From Paragordius varius (lineage: Eukaryota; Nematomorpha): DNA of 64,000 nt. The stretch spans positions 2,170,001-2,234,000 of the forward strand of contig OZ176050.1 of assembly GCA_964247055.1 (NCBI GenBank). Direction: 5' to 3'. Position numbers and translations under genes: made by a program. Positions 1-12,822 of the stretch are shown here, one piece after another (positions within the stretch are counted from its first letter, which is position 1; every line of letters starts with the position of its first letter). The notes beneath the pieces are model-generated. The model was not told where the DNA came from and ran no database searches. It saw only the letters and a program-made list of their open reading frames with translations.

Positions 1-70
1 ATATTTTTATATTTAGTGTATTGATAAAAATCACCGTATATTTTTTATTTCACTTTTGCAAACCAATTAG

Positions 71-1652
71 GGGCATGTCTCGCAATACAAATGGGTATTC
101 CCATAAAATTAACTTTGGCCGTCAATGTTAATGATATCATAAAGCGAACTTTGAACCGAGGAGATTTTTCAGCCCTGACACCTGTTAAACCAACTCTTTC
201 AGTGTCGATGGATATATTGGTTTTGTAATTTAACATTTATATAAAAATATTTCAAAATTTTGAATTCTATTAAATTTTACTTGTTAATAGTGTCCATATA
301 ATATGGAACGCATATTTTACATCTACAGTAAAGGCGATGCCGAATTGACAACCAAAATTATGAGAGACTTTAGTCAATACAAAAATGTTACCATACCACC
401 TGACCTTTTAAATGAGGTATGCTATTTTTTAAAAAAAATAAAGAGTGTTTTAACCATTTGATTTAACTAAATTTTGATTTATTTAATTTTTTAGATGCAA
501 AAAGATTTGAAAGGTTATGAATGCAATGATGAAACAGTTAAATCGACAATCGTTCGATGTTACATGGAAAATAATTTTATTTTATGTCCTCACACTGCCA
601 TAGGGGTAGCCTATTTTTATGAATGCCGAGATGGGTAAACAAAATGTTTCTTATATTTTTTTTTAACCAATTAAGCCTCTTAACATTGAAATTGATAAAT
701 TTTGATACTTTATTCTTACCAAATATATAATAATGTTAAAGCCGCATTTTGAAAATTAATTAAGAACTGAATTTCGGATTTCCATATTCAACACTGGCCT
801 CAAATAATACAACTAAAACATAAATTATTTAAATTCTTAATTTTGGGTAACATTCAAAAAAATCCGGAAAAAATAAAATTTATGCGGATAAACTTTTTAA
901 TATTATATATTCTAATATAATGATAATATACTTTTCATCCTTACCAAGGTTTGAAACCAAAATCGATTTTAATTTTGTTTTCAAATATTCCTAAATAACG
1001 GTTTTGGACTAAATGCTTTTGATTCCATAGAATTTTATGCAAAAAATTTTGGTTTCAGTAACATTTTTGATTTCGGTTCCATTTTTAGCTTATAGTTAGC
1101 TTTTAATTATTTTAACATAATGTGTATGAATAACCAAATATAAACATATAAACACCACTTGTTCAACTTTATAATGTTTTTATAAATAAAAAAGGGATAC
1201 CGTTTTAATAAGTTCCAGTTTCTCATAACCGTTTTAACTAGTTAAAAATTATGGTTACACTGTATGTGCATAGGAAATCATTGAAATATCCTATGGTTTG
1301 TGAAGCCACCGCATCTTATAACAAATTCCCTTCCTCAACTGACACCATAAAACAATATTTAAAGGATGAATTTGCTGAAAAGAATGTAGTCCAATCCGAT
1401 ACTCCGCCAGAAAAGGGTCCACCCAAAAATTTTGTACTAAGTGAAGAAAAAAAGATTGCTTTCAAACAAAAAATGGATGAACGGATGTATGAAATTGAAT
1501 TGAAACCGTTGCGAATTCAAAAGCTATTAGATACGTCTCTTTCTGGACAAGGGGAAGGCCGTCAAAATCTCCATAAAATGCTTCGAAGCAATCAGCCCGA
1601 TTGGTGTCAACAATTAAAACTACTTATACTTGACATTGCAGAAAAATTCTAA
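71..1652 (+). CDS. THNSL2: Threonine synthase-like 2 (THNSL2), 3' part
   Basis: Four exons are visible: 71-219, 291-416, 495-634 and 1274-1652 (stop TAA). All junctions are GT-AG and the phases agree (0, 0, 2). The predicted protein reads MGIPIKLTLAVNVNDIIKRT, then a GDFSALTPVKPTLSVSMDI-type stretch, NMERIFYIYSKGD, CPHTAIGVAYFYE and ATASYNKFP, in the same order as the C-terminal half of vertebrate THNSL2, a PLP-fold type II enzyme related to threonine synthase. Relatives act as phospho-lyases on O-phosphohomoserine or phosphothreonine rather than as true threonine synthases; that is family knowledge and is not shown here. The N-terminal half, including the PLP lysine, lies before position 1. 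Introns are 71, 78 and 639 bp. The gene ends 178 bp from the convergent DOMON/EGF gene. Family assignment is firm and activity is inferred. Confidence 0.85.
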
Positions 1653-1829
1653 TTTTTTTCATATATTTATTTATTTATTTATTAAAATTATAATCAACAA
1701 TATATATTTTATATGAATCATGGAGTTATTTATGTGGAAGATTAATTGACTAGAAAATTAATTAATAATAATAAATGCGTTTGCATACAATCAAAAATCA
1801 ATATGAAAAAAACATTATAAAATTGAATA

Positions 1830-4800
1830 TTATTGAATATTTATTAACGTAATATTTACATAACTTGTATTTGTATTCATTACACTCGTCTGTCTACCAT
1901 TTTTCATGAGATTTATGAGGGGAGCCTTTTTTATTTCTTTTGTATTAGTTTCAATCAATTTAGATTTTGGCGTTAATGTAGTTGATGTGGTATTTTGTAG
2001 AAGTTCAGTTGTACCAACCAGTTTTTTACTAAGTATGCTTGTCGTTTTCAATGGTTCCAGGGTTGTATCGGTTTTAACTGAGGGCGCAACAGGTAAAGTA
2101 GCTTCATATGGGACATAATCACGAACAATTAAACCAGCTTGTAATAGGTGAGAATCATTGTTTGTTTTGTTTCCATTGAAAATGGGTAAGGGTTTAGTAG
2201 TAGTTTGTTCAGAAATTTCGAGGGATTTTACGGTTATTGTTAAATTATTTAGAGGATTTAGAATGAGAGCAGCTTGAGTTACGTTTTCTGTTTTATTTAT
2301 ATTATGTTCCGCAGTGAGGGGTAAGAATGTTGAATTGATTTTCGTTGCATTATGTTCAATCGTAGGGTTTGTTTCCTGCTCATTTATAATTTTAGGCGCA
2401 GCTTTTATAAAAATTTCATCTAAATCAGATTTTTCTGGGGTTGTTGCGGTTTCTAGAGAAGGTATGATAGTTGTTGGTCTGGTTCCACTCAATCCAACTA
2501 ATTTCAATAAACTTGTATTCAACGGAATACTGGGCTCATTACTAAATGTTACAGAGTTATTATTGTTATCTCCCAAACTGCTTATGGTAGTTATGTGGGC
2601 AACTGTTTTTACAACAAGGGCTGCTTCATTTGTTCCTTTTATAACTTCAACACCACTTTTTATAGTTGTGGACCCAACATTTGTTGTAAATGTAGATTCA
2701 TTTAGAGTCAAATTTTCATTTGATACGTTAGTTAGGTTGGGAAAAAGTGTTTCATTCAAAATTAATGAAGAGATTTGAACTTTCTCTTTGCTTTGAACTT
2801 CAGTTAAATTGGTCGGAATCGGGTGTTTTAACCTACTAAAATTTTTAGCGAAATCCGTTGTGATATCGCTTTTTTCGCTTATGAGAGATGGTATAGAAAC
2901 GTTGCTTGTTAATTCTCTGGAACTAACGGTATACAATATTAAAGGAGCTTGAGTCGCATTTACCACCAAAGTTTGCGTTGAGTTCTCAATAATTAAGACT
3001 GGATTTGGGGAAGAAACTAAATTTTTCTTAGTATAGGGAAGAGTTGTTAAATTGCTTTTAGAACTTGCTTTCTTGGTTATTAGCGAATCATTAATATTAG
3101 AAATAAATTTTTCCAAATCCTCCGTAACTATTAATGAAGCTGTTTTTACTGAATACTTTTTGTCATTCGTTTTCGTTTTAGATGATTTCCCATCTGGAAC
3201 AGATGTATTACTACGACTTCCAACCTTTATTATCTCTTTATGCAAAGAGGCAATACCTGATAGAGCAGTTTTTATATTTTTATCAGAAGAATTATTTTTT
3301 GATTGTGAAACTTTATCATTAATGCTAATAAGTTTTGCTGTTTTTGTTTCGTTAATTGTGATAATTTTGGGGGCACCCACAACGTTAGTTTCCACAATTT
3401 CATTTGCATCTTTCATTGTTTGGGTTGTAGTTTCTAAAATAATATTTTCACTATGAGTTGTATGATCAAAATCAAATTTTGTATGTGATACGGCATTAAA
3501 TGGTGTATCCGAAACTGGGGTAATTGGATTCATGTTATTAACTTCAGAAATGTTTGGGTTACCATTATAATTATTGTTGTTGGTTGAAACAAAGTATTGA
3601 TACAATTTGGAGTTTAATGGCACATTTAAATTGGTGGCAAACAGTTCTTCAGTTATTTTAGTCTGTTCATGCTTAAGATTTGGAGTTTTATAGTTTAATA
3701 AATTTTCAACAATTTTTTGTTGTGGGCCGACGAAATTTGCTTCGAATTGCGACTTTGTTTGTTGGATAACTATGGGATCTCCAGAGCCATTTCTAAATTG
3801 GAGCGTTAATACAGTGCTTGGTATATCGGTAACTGTCAATTTCTTAGGTTTCATAACTGACGAATTATTTCTGCCCTCCTTGGTAAAATTTATTAATGGC
3901 TTAAATGATGTAAAAATATTATTTTCCCAAAAAGTTGTATGGTTTTCTGTAAGCGATTGATTCGACGTTTTCAATTGCCTAACGTAAAAAGATCTCACGA
4001 TATCGTTGTTAATGCGATTAAAAGCGTTTTGAGTATTAGTTTCGGATTCAGATCCATCCAAAACTGTATCATCGATAAGATCATCAAATGAAAATTCTTT
4101 CCTATATCATTATGTATATGACATTATACCCAATGTTTTTTTTTTAAATTATGAAAAAAATATTTATATTTATTAATTTTAACAAAAAAAAACGTTTGCG
4201 GTATAAAACTTGTGACATTCAATCTGTTTGGTGTATAACTTATTTACTTACTATCATGTCAAAAGCCACTTTTAATTATGCTAAAATTACAAAATTGTTT
4301 GTTTTTAAGAATTTATTGCGCAGTAATTTCGTTAAATCATTTATGTTTTTTATATGATTCATTTAAAATTTTAATGGTTTTACTGATTCTTTTTGCGTAT
4401 AATACAGCTGTCACATTTCCCTTGGCATAAATCGAGTTGTAGCGATCCTTTAAGTTCATCCTCTAACATTGCAAAATTAAAGCGATATCCTCTTTGTTCA
4501 GGATACAAACCCCAAGCTAAATGCAGTTTTCCATCGATGATTGGAATGTCAAAAGGATCAATTCTTTGCGCAAACAAGGATGAATCTTGTCTATTAAACA
4601 AGATAAAATTCAGAATCCATAAGACAAAATGGAGACCCGTAATTTAATTTGAGTAAACTATTTTACCAATTTCGATTTTTTGTAAGGAAATAATTTAAAA
4701 TTCTTCTATAGGGACTAACAAACTGGTTATGTTTAAGAAAACAGTAAAGTGCGAAAGAAATTAACAGAATTATGTATTTATATGTGTATTGAACAGACAA

Positions 4801-7800
4801 AAACCATATAATATTTATAAACAGGTAAAATATAATACTATAAAAATGAACCTTTTGATATGATATCTAATGGGTTCATAAATATCGGAATCAGTAGAAT
4901 TTTCTATTGTTTGAGTATCTCTTCTATAATTCAATGTGCTGTTTATGTTTTCCGTAGGAGAGTCTAAATCCTGCGTATCTCTTGTATGCTTGCTTTCTGG
5001 TCCCACACCGGCATAATTATATTGTATGCCTAAATAGCATATATGATACAAATATTAAAGCTCACAAATATAACTATTAGAAATAAAAACTTATAGCATT
5101 TTTTGATTCTTACATAGGTTTATCAATGGTTTTTTAACTCAATAGTATAAAAATTAATTTCAAAATGTAATGTTAATATATATGTAATATGACCTATTTT
5201 CTTCCTAAACATCACAAAAAGGTGATTTAGGGATTCTATTGCGAGAGCGCCTGTTAAAGTTGCATCTGATCGCTGACTTCCACCATAAAAATAATCTGAT
5301 TCTGGGGAGGCAAAACCTGGTCCGGCATATCTAATACAAATAAATACAATTTAACGTTTAAAACGATGTAATCCTAAATTTTGCTGAAATATTATACGAA
5401 ATTCAGATAATTTCTACCAATATTTTGATATTATTTAATGTTTTGAAAATAGCGGGTACCTATCATCCACTCTATGAGTACTCCCATGAGCCATCCCTGT
5501 CATCAAATCTAAACATTCGAATTCACTCAAATTTGCTTCGCTTGGAGATTGGATTCCAGAATAAAATGGAAAATTTTTGCACATTGCAGTCATATTGGGC
5601 CATCGCCAACCCAATCCTATAAAACGATAGATATTATATAATTTTACATAAAAACTCCTAAAATAAACAAATTTAATAATTTACCGATTTGGTGATTAAT
5701 AGGCCCCTTGAGAACTATTTCGATTTCACAACTATCCGTTAGAATGCGCCAAAACAGAGTTAATTTGTTAGATAATGTTACATTGGTGTAATCCTGAGAT
5801 AAACGGATAAATTTAGGAGAGTGGGAGAGGTTAAAACGGTTTAAATCACATTGAGCTGAACATTTTTTCATATAGAAACCATGATGGCAAAAGCACATTT
5901 TCCTAACGATATTTTGAAGATTTACATATTTTTATCCCATATTAAAATTAAACCTTTTTATGTCACACTAAAAATTTATGAGATATCGTTTTGTTTAAAT
6001 TTATTTGATTCTTACTGTGGGAAATAAGTTCGACTGTATTGGTGACAAGAACCTCTTTTCCCGCCTCCGCAGTCTTCCTGATCATCGCATTCCATTTCGT
6101 ATTGGCAATATTCTCCGCGGTAAAGTTGTTTGCACAAACAAGTTCCGTTGTTTGGGTAACCTCGGTTGTAACAAAGTAATTGGAAATCTGTGTTATATCA
6201 TCATAACACTTTTACAAACTTAAAGAAAATAAATTTATAAGAGAAACCTATTCCATTAATTGAGAAACGTTAAAATGCAAAAAATGATAATCGGACCGCC
6301 CAGATGAAATTTGCTGCTCCGTGGGACCAATTTATAGAAATTATCTTATGATCATTCAAATTCATGGTCAAAATTTCGTCATTTTTTACATAAGGTGTGA
6401 TTCTTATATCATTTTATTTTTTTATCATATCAAGTGTTAACAAATGTTATTTTAGTTTTAACGATCTCATTTATTCTTAATAATAGGTCATGCGCAACAA
6501 AATTTAATTTTAATACAATGTTTCAATTATTTTTAAACTATCTATTAAAATATTCCGATATATGCTGCAAATGTTTTTACTTACAAATTTAATTTATATA
6601 TTTTAGCAGCTCGATCGGTGTAATTATATAATAATCCAAAACTCAAAGATTGTATCCAAGACTAAACGTAAAAAACGACCTTTTTTGATGGAGACATCTG
6701 CACAGCTCATAAGTTTATAATTGGTTCCATGAAAATTAACATTTTGACTGAGTCGCATAATGCAATTGGAGCATGTTAGATTTTTCGGTACCGTCCAATA
6801 AAAATTTTGCACGTGCATCGTTCCATTTGTGCATGTTGTCTCGGTAATCTAATATATTTGAGATAAAGAAAGTCATAAACTTGGTCTTGTAGTTCAAATT
6901 ATGTAAAAGTACTAAGGCTAAACCTATAATGGTCAGATCTAGCAAACTTTACTTTTAACCAATACATAAAAAGCCTTAAGGTAGTATACCAAAAAATTAT
7001 TTTATTTACATCGCTTAAAAAATTGGATACACTACTTGTATTCATAGTTTTTTACCGGTTTTAAGAGAAGATTTTGACGTACGCAGACGATCTATTTGAT
7101 TCAAATCCCATTTTGACATCTAACATAACTGAACTGCATTCCGAGTTCAGCAAAAACATGTGTCTTACTTTTAAAGTTCAGTAATCATAAAAAATTTTGT
7201 GCCTGAAAAACCTTTGCGATCGCATTACCATCAGTAGAAAAAGGCTGTTGATTTTCGTTTCGTGGGAGAAACATAGATTTAATGTAAAAAATGGTTTCGA
7301 TTATAAGTTATGATTTGTGGGTCTTGTATACCGCACAACTGCAAGGACGTGCAAGAGTTATTGGATGATGCCTCCACTGAAACTCAGCGGTAATTGGCAG
7401 AAGCATTACATGTATCACAAAAATCGATCAAGAGATTTCTATGATATATGGACCAATAAACTCGGTAAATGGTTCCCTCACAATTTGAATGAACGCGAAA
7501 ATTGAAGAGTTTGTGAGATCCTGCTTGACCGTCACGAAAAGAAATCCTTTGATGATTAATTGATTTTTTTAAATCCAAGTCATTCCATGACGGTAAGGGG
7601 AAAGCGCTTTGGCATAAAACGATGCTCTGCTTGTAGGATCAAGGCGGTAGTGTGTAAAACTAATTAAATTCCCGTTACTATTAATACAAACAATGCCAAC
7701 AAAACCTAATTAAACCATAAATTTATCGAAGAACAACCAGGATGAGCCAGAAAACATGCCAAAACGATACTTACAGACAATGCTTTATCTCGCTCAACAA

Positions 7801-9511
7801 AACCAGTGAAAAACATCTAATCCCTTTCTTGGGAATTTTTTTGGCTTCTAATTACCGACTAGGCGCCATCTTACTTATACAATATCAATGGGCCACACCC
7901 TCACAGACAACATTTAAATAATTTCGAAGGCGTTTGAAAATGGCTTGATGAATGGTTTGTCGCATGAGCAATTTTCTGGCACAACATTCATATACTTCTC
8001 GAAAGATGGGCAAAATTTTTAGAAGCTGATGGACAATATTTTGTAAAAAACAATTGATTTTCTTTTAAAATTTCAATTTCTTACTAAAAATTCCCTTACG
8101 AATTCACCAGGTATATGACTTTTGCGCAAAATTTATATTGAAATAATCCAAACATAAACAATACGTTTACTCTCGAAAAATGTGTAAATCCTATTATATT
8201 TTAAATGAAGTGTAAATTGAGAGTTCCACTTCTCGTAATAATTGCTTTTAAATGGTCATATATATTTACATGACGTGGTATTTTTATCTTTGCCGCTATA
8301 GGTATCAAAATTGTGTACATGTAAGTATTTCAAAACATAATTTATAATCATCAAAGCAAAAATGTGTCAACCATTTAGAAAATATATTTTTTAACCATAT
8401 TGTACTGCTAATTTCTTTTTCGCTTTCATAAAATATATCACAAAAATTTGCATATTTATTAAAAAAAATGCTTACCTTGAACTTCTTTTAAACATTTATG
8501 TATGACAAACAAATGTTTTTAACAAAAAAATTTTTTCAAATTGCATCCTAATTTATTATATAAATTATCCGATAACAAGGACCGAACCGACTTAATCATT
8601 AGTTTAATATCTAATCTTCTTATGTTGCATTTACAAAGTGAAATAATGTTGGTTGAAAAAAAATGAAATTATAAAGACGGTTAATTTATGAGTTAAGTGT
8701 GGTTTATATTAAGGAATAACAAATTAAAATCTTACATTATAAACGATGTGGCCTTGCGCATCTAATAATTGTAAGAGAATCGGTCCTGGAAGAGAGTGAG
8801 TAACATCCCAAGTTATTTTGTAGGCAGTTTGCCGTTTCATGGGAAAGGGAATTAAGCTTTTTGCAGTATTCCCGCATGGCGGATTCTATAAAAAATAATT
8901 TATATTGATTTGACAAAACCTAGATGATAGTTTCATCTATTGCAGGGGTGTCCAACACAGATGGCTTCGCGGGCCGCATAGAAAATATATAAGGACATTC
9001 ATAAATACTTTTTTCGATTGTAAACATAAGGCTCTAGAATGCAAATAAAAATTCTTTCTAGTTCGATGCCAATTGAATCGACTCATTTCTAAAAATTGTG
9101 TTGGAAATATTAATTTTATTAAGATTTTGTGGACATACTTTTGCAAATAATGTATTTTTTTCGCGGGCCGACAAATAATCTCGAAGGGCCGCGTGTTGGC
9201 CACCCCTCTATTAAGATATTTATAATGTCAAACTTGTGTGTCAACTCTTTAACTTAGTTTATGATTGCTGATATCAGATTTCCTTATTAAACATTAATTT
9301 GTTTACCTTAGGTGGGTGTACAAAGAATTAATAATCTAATTCTATGAAATATCTAAATAACAGATGATTATTATAGGTAATTAAAATATATAAATACCTC
9401 ATATCCAAAATCCGTGCTTAATTTTCTTGGAATAGGAAAGGTTAATCTCAGGTGAGAATGTGCTCGCTGGATAATAACACCGATGATCAATGTCAAAATG
9501 TAAAAAGTCAT
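1830..9511 (-). CDS. Secreted EGF/DOMON-domain protein with long Ser/Thr/Asn-rich tail
   Basis: I read ten exons on the minus strand: 9511-9398, 8885-8736, 6848-6680, 6187-6016, 5902-5685, about 5620-5455, about 5330-5225, about 5035-4850, about 4610-4395 and 4101-1830. The first five have exact GT-AG sites and consistent phases. Exon 1 gives a signal peptide ending AHS, followed by HLRLTFPIPR. Exon 2 has PPCG and an ITWDVTHSLPGP stretch. Exon 3 ends with a Cys pair (CSNC) and SCADVSI. Exon 4 is an EGF-like module (CLCKQLYRGEYC) and exon 5 opens with another CFCHHGFY piece. Exons 6-9 resemble a DOMON domain (GMAHGSTHRVDD, DIPIIDGKLHLAWGLYP). The last exon codes about 757 residues of low-complexity Ser/Thr/Asn-rich sequence with many N-x-S/T sites, as in mucin-like stalks. 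I recall uncharacterised arthropod and other invertebrate proteins of this build, but no function. DOMON folds can bind heme or sugar. The mature N-terminal His is notable. Exons 6-9 are approximate. Confidence 0.65.
6990..8065 (+). mobile_element. Mariner transposase remnant inside an intron
   Basis: Conceptual translation on the plus strand gives scattered mariner transposase pieces in order. A helix-turn-helix region resembling LLDDASTETQ and LAEALHVSQKSI lies near 7350-7430. A GKWFPHNLNERE stretch follows near 7465-7500, then CEILLDRHEKKSF near 7510-7550. Near 7755-8035 there are pieces resembling ARPHVAKPV, KWLDEWF and LERWAKF-EADGQYF. Many in-frame stops and frame changes mean it is dead. 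The element lies antisense in the 1.9-kb intron between exons 2 and 3 of the DOMON/EGF gene. I could not define its terminal inverted repeats, so both ends are approximate. Similarity to mauritiana-type mariners is from memory of the family. Confidence 0.8.
8942..9209. mobile_element. hAT-like MITE, copy 1
   Basis: The left end reads CAGGGGTGTCCAACAC and continues into GCTTCGCGGGCCGC. The right end, reverse-complemented, reads AGGGGTGGCCAACACGCGGC and has a GGCCCGCGAAAAAA block further in. This is an imperfect terminal inverted repeat of about 16 bp plus a shared subterminal GC-rich block. Flanks TCTATTGC and TCTATTAA may be a decayed 8-bp target duplication, as hAT elements make. There is no coding potential. 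Related copies lie at 26326-26641 and 50053-50262, with a lone end near 11915-11943. It sits in the first intron of the DOMON/EGF gene. Confidence 0.7.
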
Positions 9512-10678
9512 TATATTCAGTAACCTATTTTATCATACAATTAAAATTAAATTGGGTAACGCAAAATGTTAACACGAAAAGAATTTTATAAAAATAATAA
9601 AATTATTATGTAATATTCGTTTGTTCGTATTTCACAGTGCACTACTTTCTCTCAAATTCAAACCATAAATTACGCATAAGTTTGGAAAAACAATATGTGA
9701 TTGTTTTTATCCGAAGCTTTTGAGATTCTCAAATCTTTCCTCTCCAACGCACATATTGCTTCAAAATGGAGAGTAAAAAATGTGCGTATTTTATAATTTC
9801 GCTCCTATGGAAAAGAAAACAATAGGTCGTTCGTCATAAATTGTAATGCACAAGAATTTAATTTATGGAATTTTTATACGGATCAAAACACTTTAAAAAA
9901 TGTATTTGCACAAGGTTAACTTATCTATTAAAATTAATATCCTTTCAATTACAAATTTTTAATATAACAAACATAAAAAATATTTTTTGCATTTACTATT
10001 TGCGGAATCGGGATTTAAGAATGTATGTATATGTTTTGTGGTTGAATAAAAATGCGTAAAAATATTTTTTTTGTAGTAACGTTATTGGACAAAAAATAAA
10101 TGCGACGACTTACACACTACTTCATTACTAACAAATGATAACTAATTTTCTCTATCCAATGTTTTTTTTTTAATTTCGTAAAAGTACGTAAACCACATAA
10201 TAAAAACTATCATTTGCCTGTGCGTAAGACATGACATATATATTTTTACGATTTTTAATGTTCAAAAAAGCGACAATTTTTAAACAATGATCCTACTAGT
10301 CTGAATGATTATTTCGTGTTAAAATTATCAAACAGTTTTTCACGTCATTAATTTTTTGTATGTGCTTATAATTCATTGGTTGGATACACAAGATATCATG
10401 GTTGAATTTAAAATACCAAATAAATCTATATTTTGAAAAATCTGTCTTATATAGGCGTCTAATCTGTACATGGACAAATGTTATAGTTAATCGGACAAAA
10501 ATTTGTGGTTACATGTCATCCTATAAAATTAATTTCAAAAAAACGCGAAACAGTTCATTAATAGTTTTTTGGCAATCGCTTTTTTAATTATGGACCTAAA
10601 CGATATTTTACCGCATAATCTCTAAAATAACATTAAAAGATATTAAATCCAGAATCGTAATGTTGGATAATAAATAAA

Positions 10679-10812
10679 AGCGTCTATGGGGTGTTACTAT
10701 AAATATTTAAATTATTTAAAAAGCTATGAAAATTATAAATTTATAAAAGCGTCTATGGGGTGTTACTATAAATATTTAAATTTTTTAAAAAGCTATGAAA
10801 ATTATAAATTTA
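10679..10812. repeat. Two-copy tandem repeat, about 66 bp unit
   Basis: The segment beginning AAGCGTCTATGGGGTGTTAC occurs twice in direct orientation. The copies end in GCTATGAAAATTATAAATTT, and only a base or two differs (ATTATTT versus ATTTTTT). Such near-identity suggests a recent local duplication. No coding role is supported, even though a short open frame crosses it. Confidence 0.85.
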
Positions 10813-11914
10813 ATCTAATCTTATTTGTTGAAGGTTGCTTTGGATATGGCCTTAAAGTTTCTCAGCTGCTGTCCACTAACTAATTTTAAAAAAGCATGGC
10901 ATAAATGAAAAAATAATGTTTTCAGATAAAATTACTAATTTGATTATAAATCATAGTGTATGTAGCAAAATTTTTCATAAATTTGCTGGTATATGCTTTT
11001 TATAATATGAATAGTTAGGTGTGCATGCCCGGCCAAATTTGGCGTTTTTCATAAATAGATAATATTTAACAAAATATGATTGCATTTAAATTTGGGCCTT
11101 TTATAATCTCAATATTATTGAAATACGATTTGGTACATATTTTAACTTCATTATTTTTTAGTTTTTTACAAAAGGGCTAATATAAAAACGAATTATAATA
11201 TATTGGCCCAAATTTTGCAATATTTTATTTTATCACCAAAAGCGTCTGTGACAATCTAAGAATGCAATTCATATACTTTAGCTGCTTATCCGCTATTGGT
11301 TTGATCCATTTCTATTGCAAATCTTGTAAAACCTACAAAGTGAACACACACACAAAATCTGCCTTATGTCGCATTATTAAAATAAAATCGATTAGATTGA
11401 ATCTTAATTTCTTATTTTATTTATTCTTGGAAAATTTCGCGACTATCGATTGGGAATATTTTAATTTTACCACGACTAACGGTATCTTAAAACATATTTC
11501 AAATAAGCCAATTTATAATGAGAAAAAAACGGAACGAATCAAAAAAGTGGCTCCACCATGTTCTTCGCACTAATATATTAAATATAATTGAATAAAAATG
11601 ACTTCAAATGTACGTTTTTAGGAAATTGGATATAATAAAAGACATGCTTTTGGTTTTTGTATTTTTATTATCTATATTTGATCACAGAGGCTAATTTTAA
11701 AATATGATAATAGGCGCATTAATATAAATATAACAATTGTGGGTAGATCGCTTTTTTTAAATTGTTTTAATAAACTATTTAAAGTTTCTCAACTAACGCA
11801 GAAAATATGTTGCTTAAAAATAGCTTTTTATTGGGTGGACTATTCGTTATTATAATTTAACAATTACGTGGAATGATTTGAGCATTTATCATTTTTTATC
11901 TGCGGCCTGCGAAG

Positions 11915-11943
11915 CCATTTGTGATGACCCAGCCGTGATCTAA
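11915..11943. mobile_element. Solo end of hAT-like MITE
   Basis: Reverse-complemented, this reads GATCACGGCTGGGTCATCAC and then AAATGGCTTCGCAGGCCGCA. It matches the terminal and subterminal block of the MITE copies at 8942, 26326 and 50053. I found no partner end within 400 bp, so this is a truncated copy. Confidence 0.45.
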
Positions 11944-12822
11944 TACGTACTTACATGATTAAAGATGTAATCCGTATCATATTTTCTCGTCCTTAATATT
12001 TTACAATGACATAGGCCAAAACATTCGCTTATAAAATATTTTTAAACATAAATTATTGCTCGTTGACTGATTGCTAACTTTTCTGATAAGCACAACCTTT
12101 AAATGAAACATCTTACACATGGCTTTTTATAATCTTAAACAGGCTTTTTCAGTGATTATCTCATCTCTTCTTGGTAAAATACGATTCTGGACAAAATATT
12201 TCTAGTTGTCTTTTGTTTAAAATGTTTATTTTCAGAATTTTTTGCAAACAGCTACACATTTACAATTCATTTAAATTTGCAGTTATCTTTTGAATGTGAT
12301 TCTATTGGCAAAAAATAAGCGAAAAAATGTCTTTATGCTATTACTTTCTAGGAACTTAACATGTATTGATAATTAGTAAATAAGGTTATAGATTAAAATT
12401 GATAAAAATTTATACCATTTGATACCGAATTTTTGTAAAAGGCAGAGCTGTTTTTGGATTTTTTTAGTTTAAATAAGGTTCTAAAAAAGCTTTCAGTTCC
12501 TATTTTAATTGTTCTGGTTTCACTCCTAGCGCTTTTATAACGCAGAGCAACAATTATAACCGCTTAGAAGCTATATTGATATATATTGTAAATCAATTAA
12601 AATATAAGAAATAAAGGGTTGATAAATTAACTCTCTTTTAAAGACCATCTAATAAAATCGCTGGTTTCAGAAAATAAAACATCCTCGATATTTGTACCGT
12701 ATAATTTATAAGGTTACTAATATTTATTTGATATTTGAATTTGATATTTGTACTTATAAATATAATTGTATACTATCTATGGACATCAAAATTAATTGCA
12801 ATAGAAACGACCCATAATTAAT

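Larger units (their letters stand above)
9512..12822. other. Intergenic stretch, no gene recognised
   Basis: These 3.3 kb between the start of the DOMON/EGF gene and the end of POT1 are AT-rich. They hold a short tandem duplication (10679-10812) and one hAT-like element end (about 11915-11943). The longest open frame (11262-11573, plus) is lysine/isoleucine/phenylalanine-rich, shows no motif and looks like chance. The first few hundred bases upstream of 9511 should contain the DOMON/EGF promoter, but I see no defining motif. Confidence 0.6.

Noticed and set aside
1906-3960. Plus-strand open frames at 1906-2118, 2314-2778, 3052-3456 and 3772-3960
   Set aside because: They are antisense shadows of the long Ser/Thr/Asn-rich last exon of the DOMON/EGF gene, and their hydrophobic composition is the mirror of that repeat-like coding sequence.
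11262-11573. 103-codon open frame in the 9.5-12.8 kb intergenic region
   Set aside because: Low-complexity composition typical of AT-rich DNA, no motif, no splice context and no homology that I recognise.
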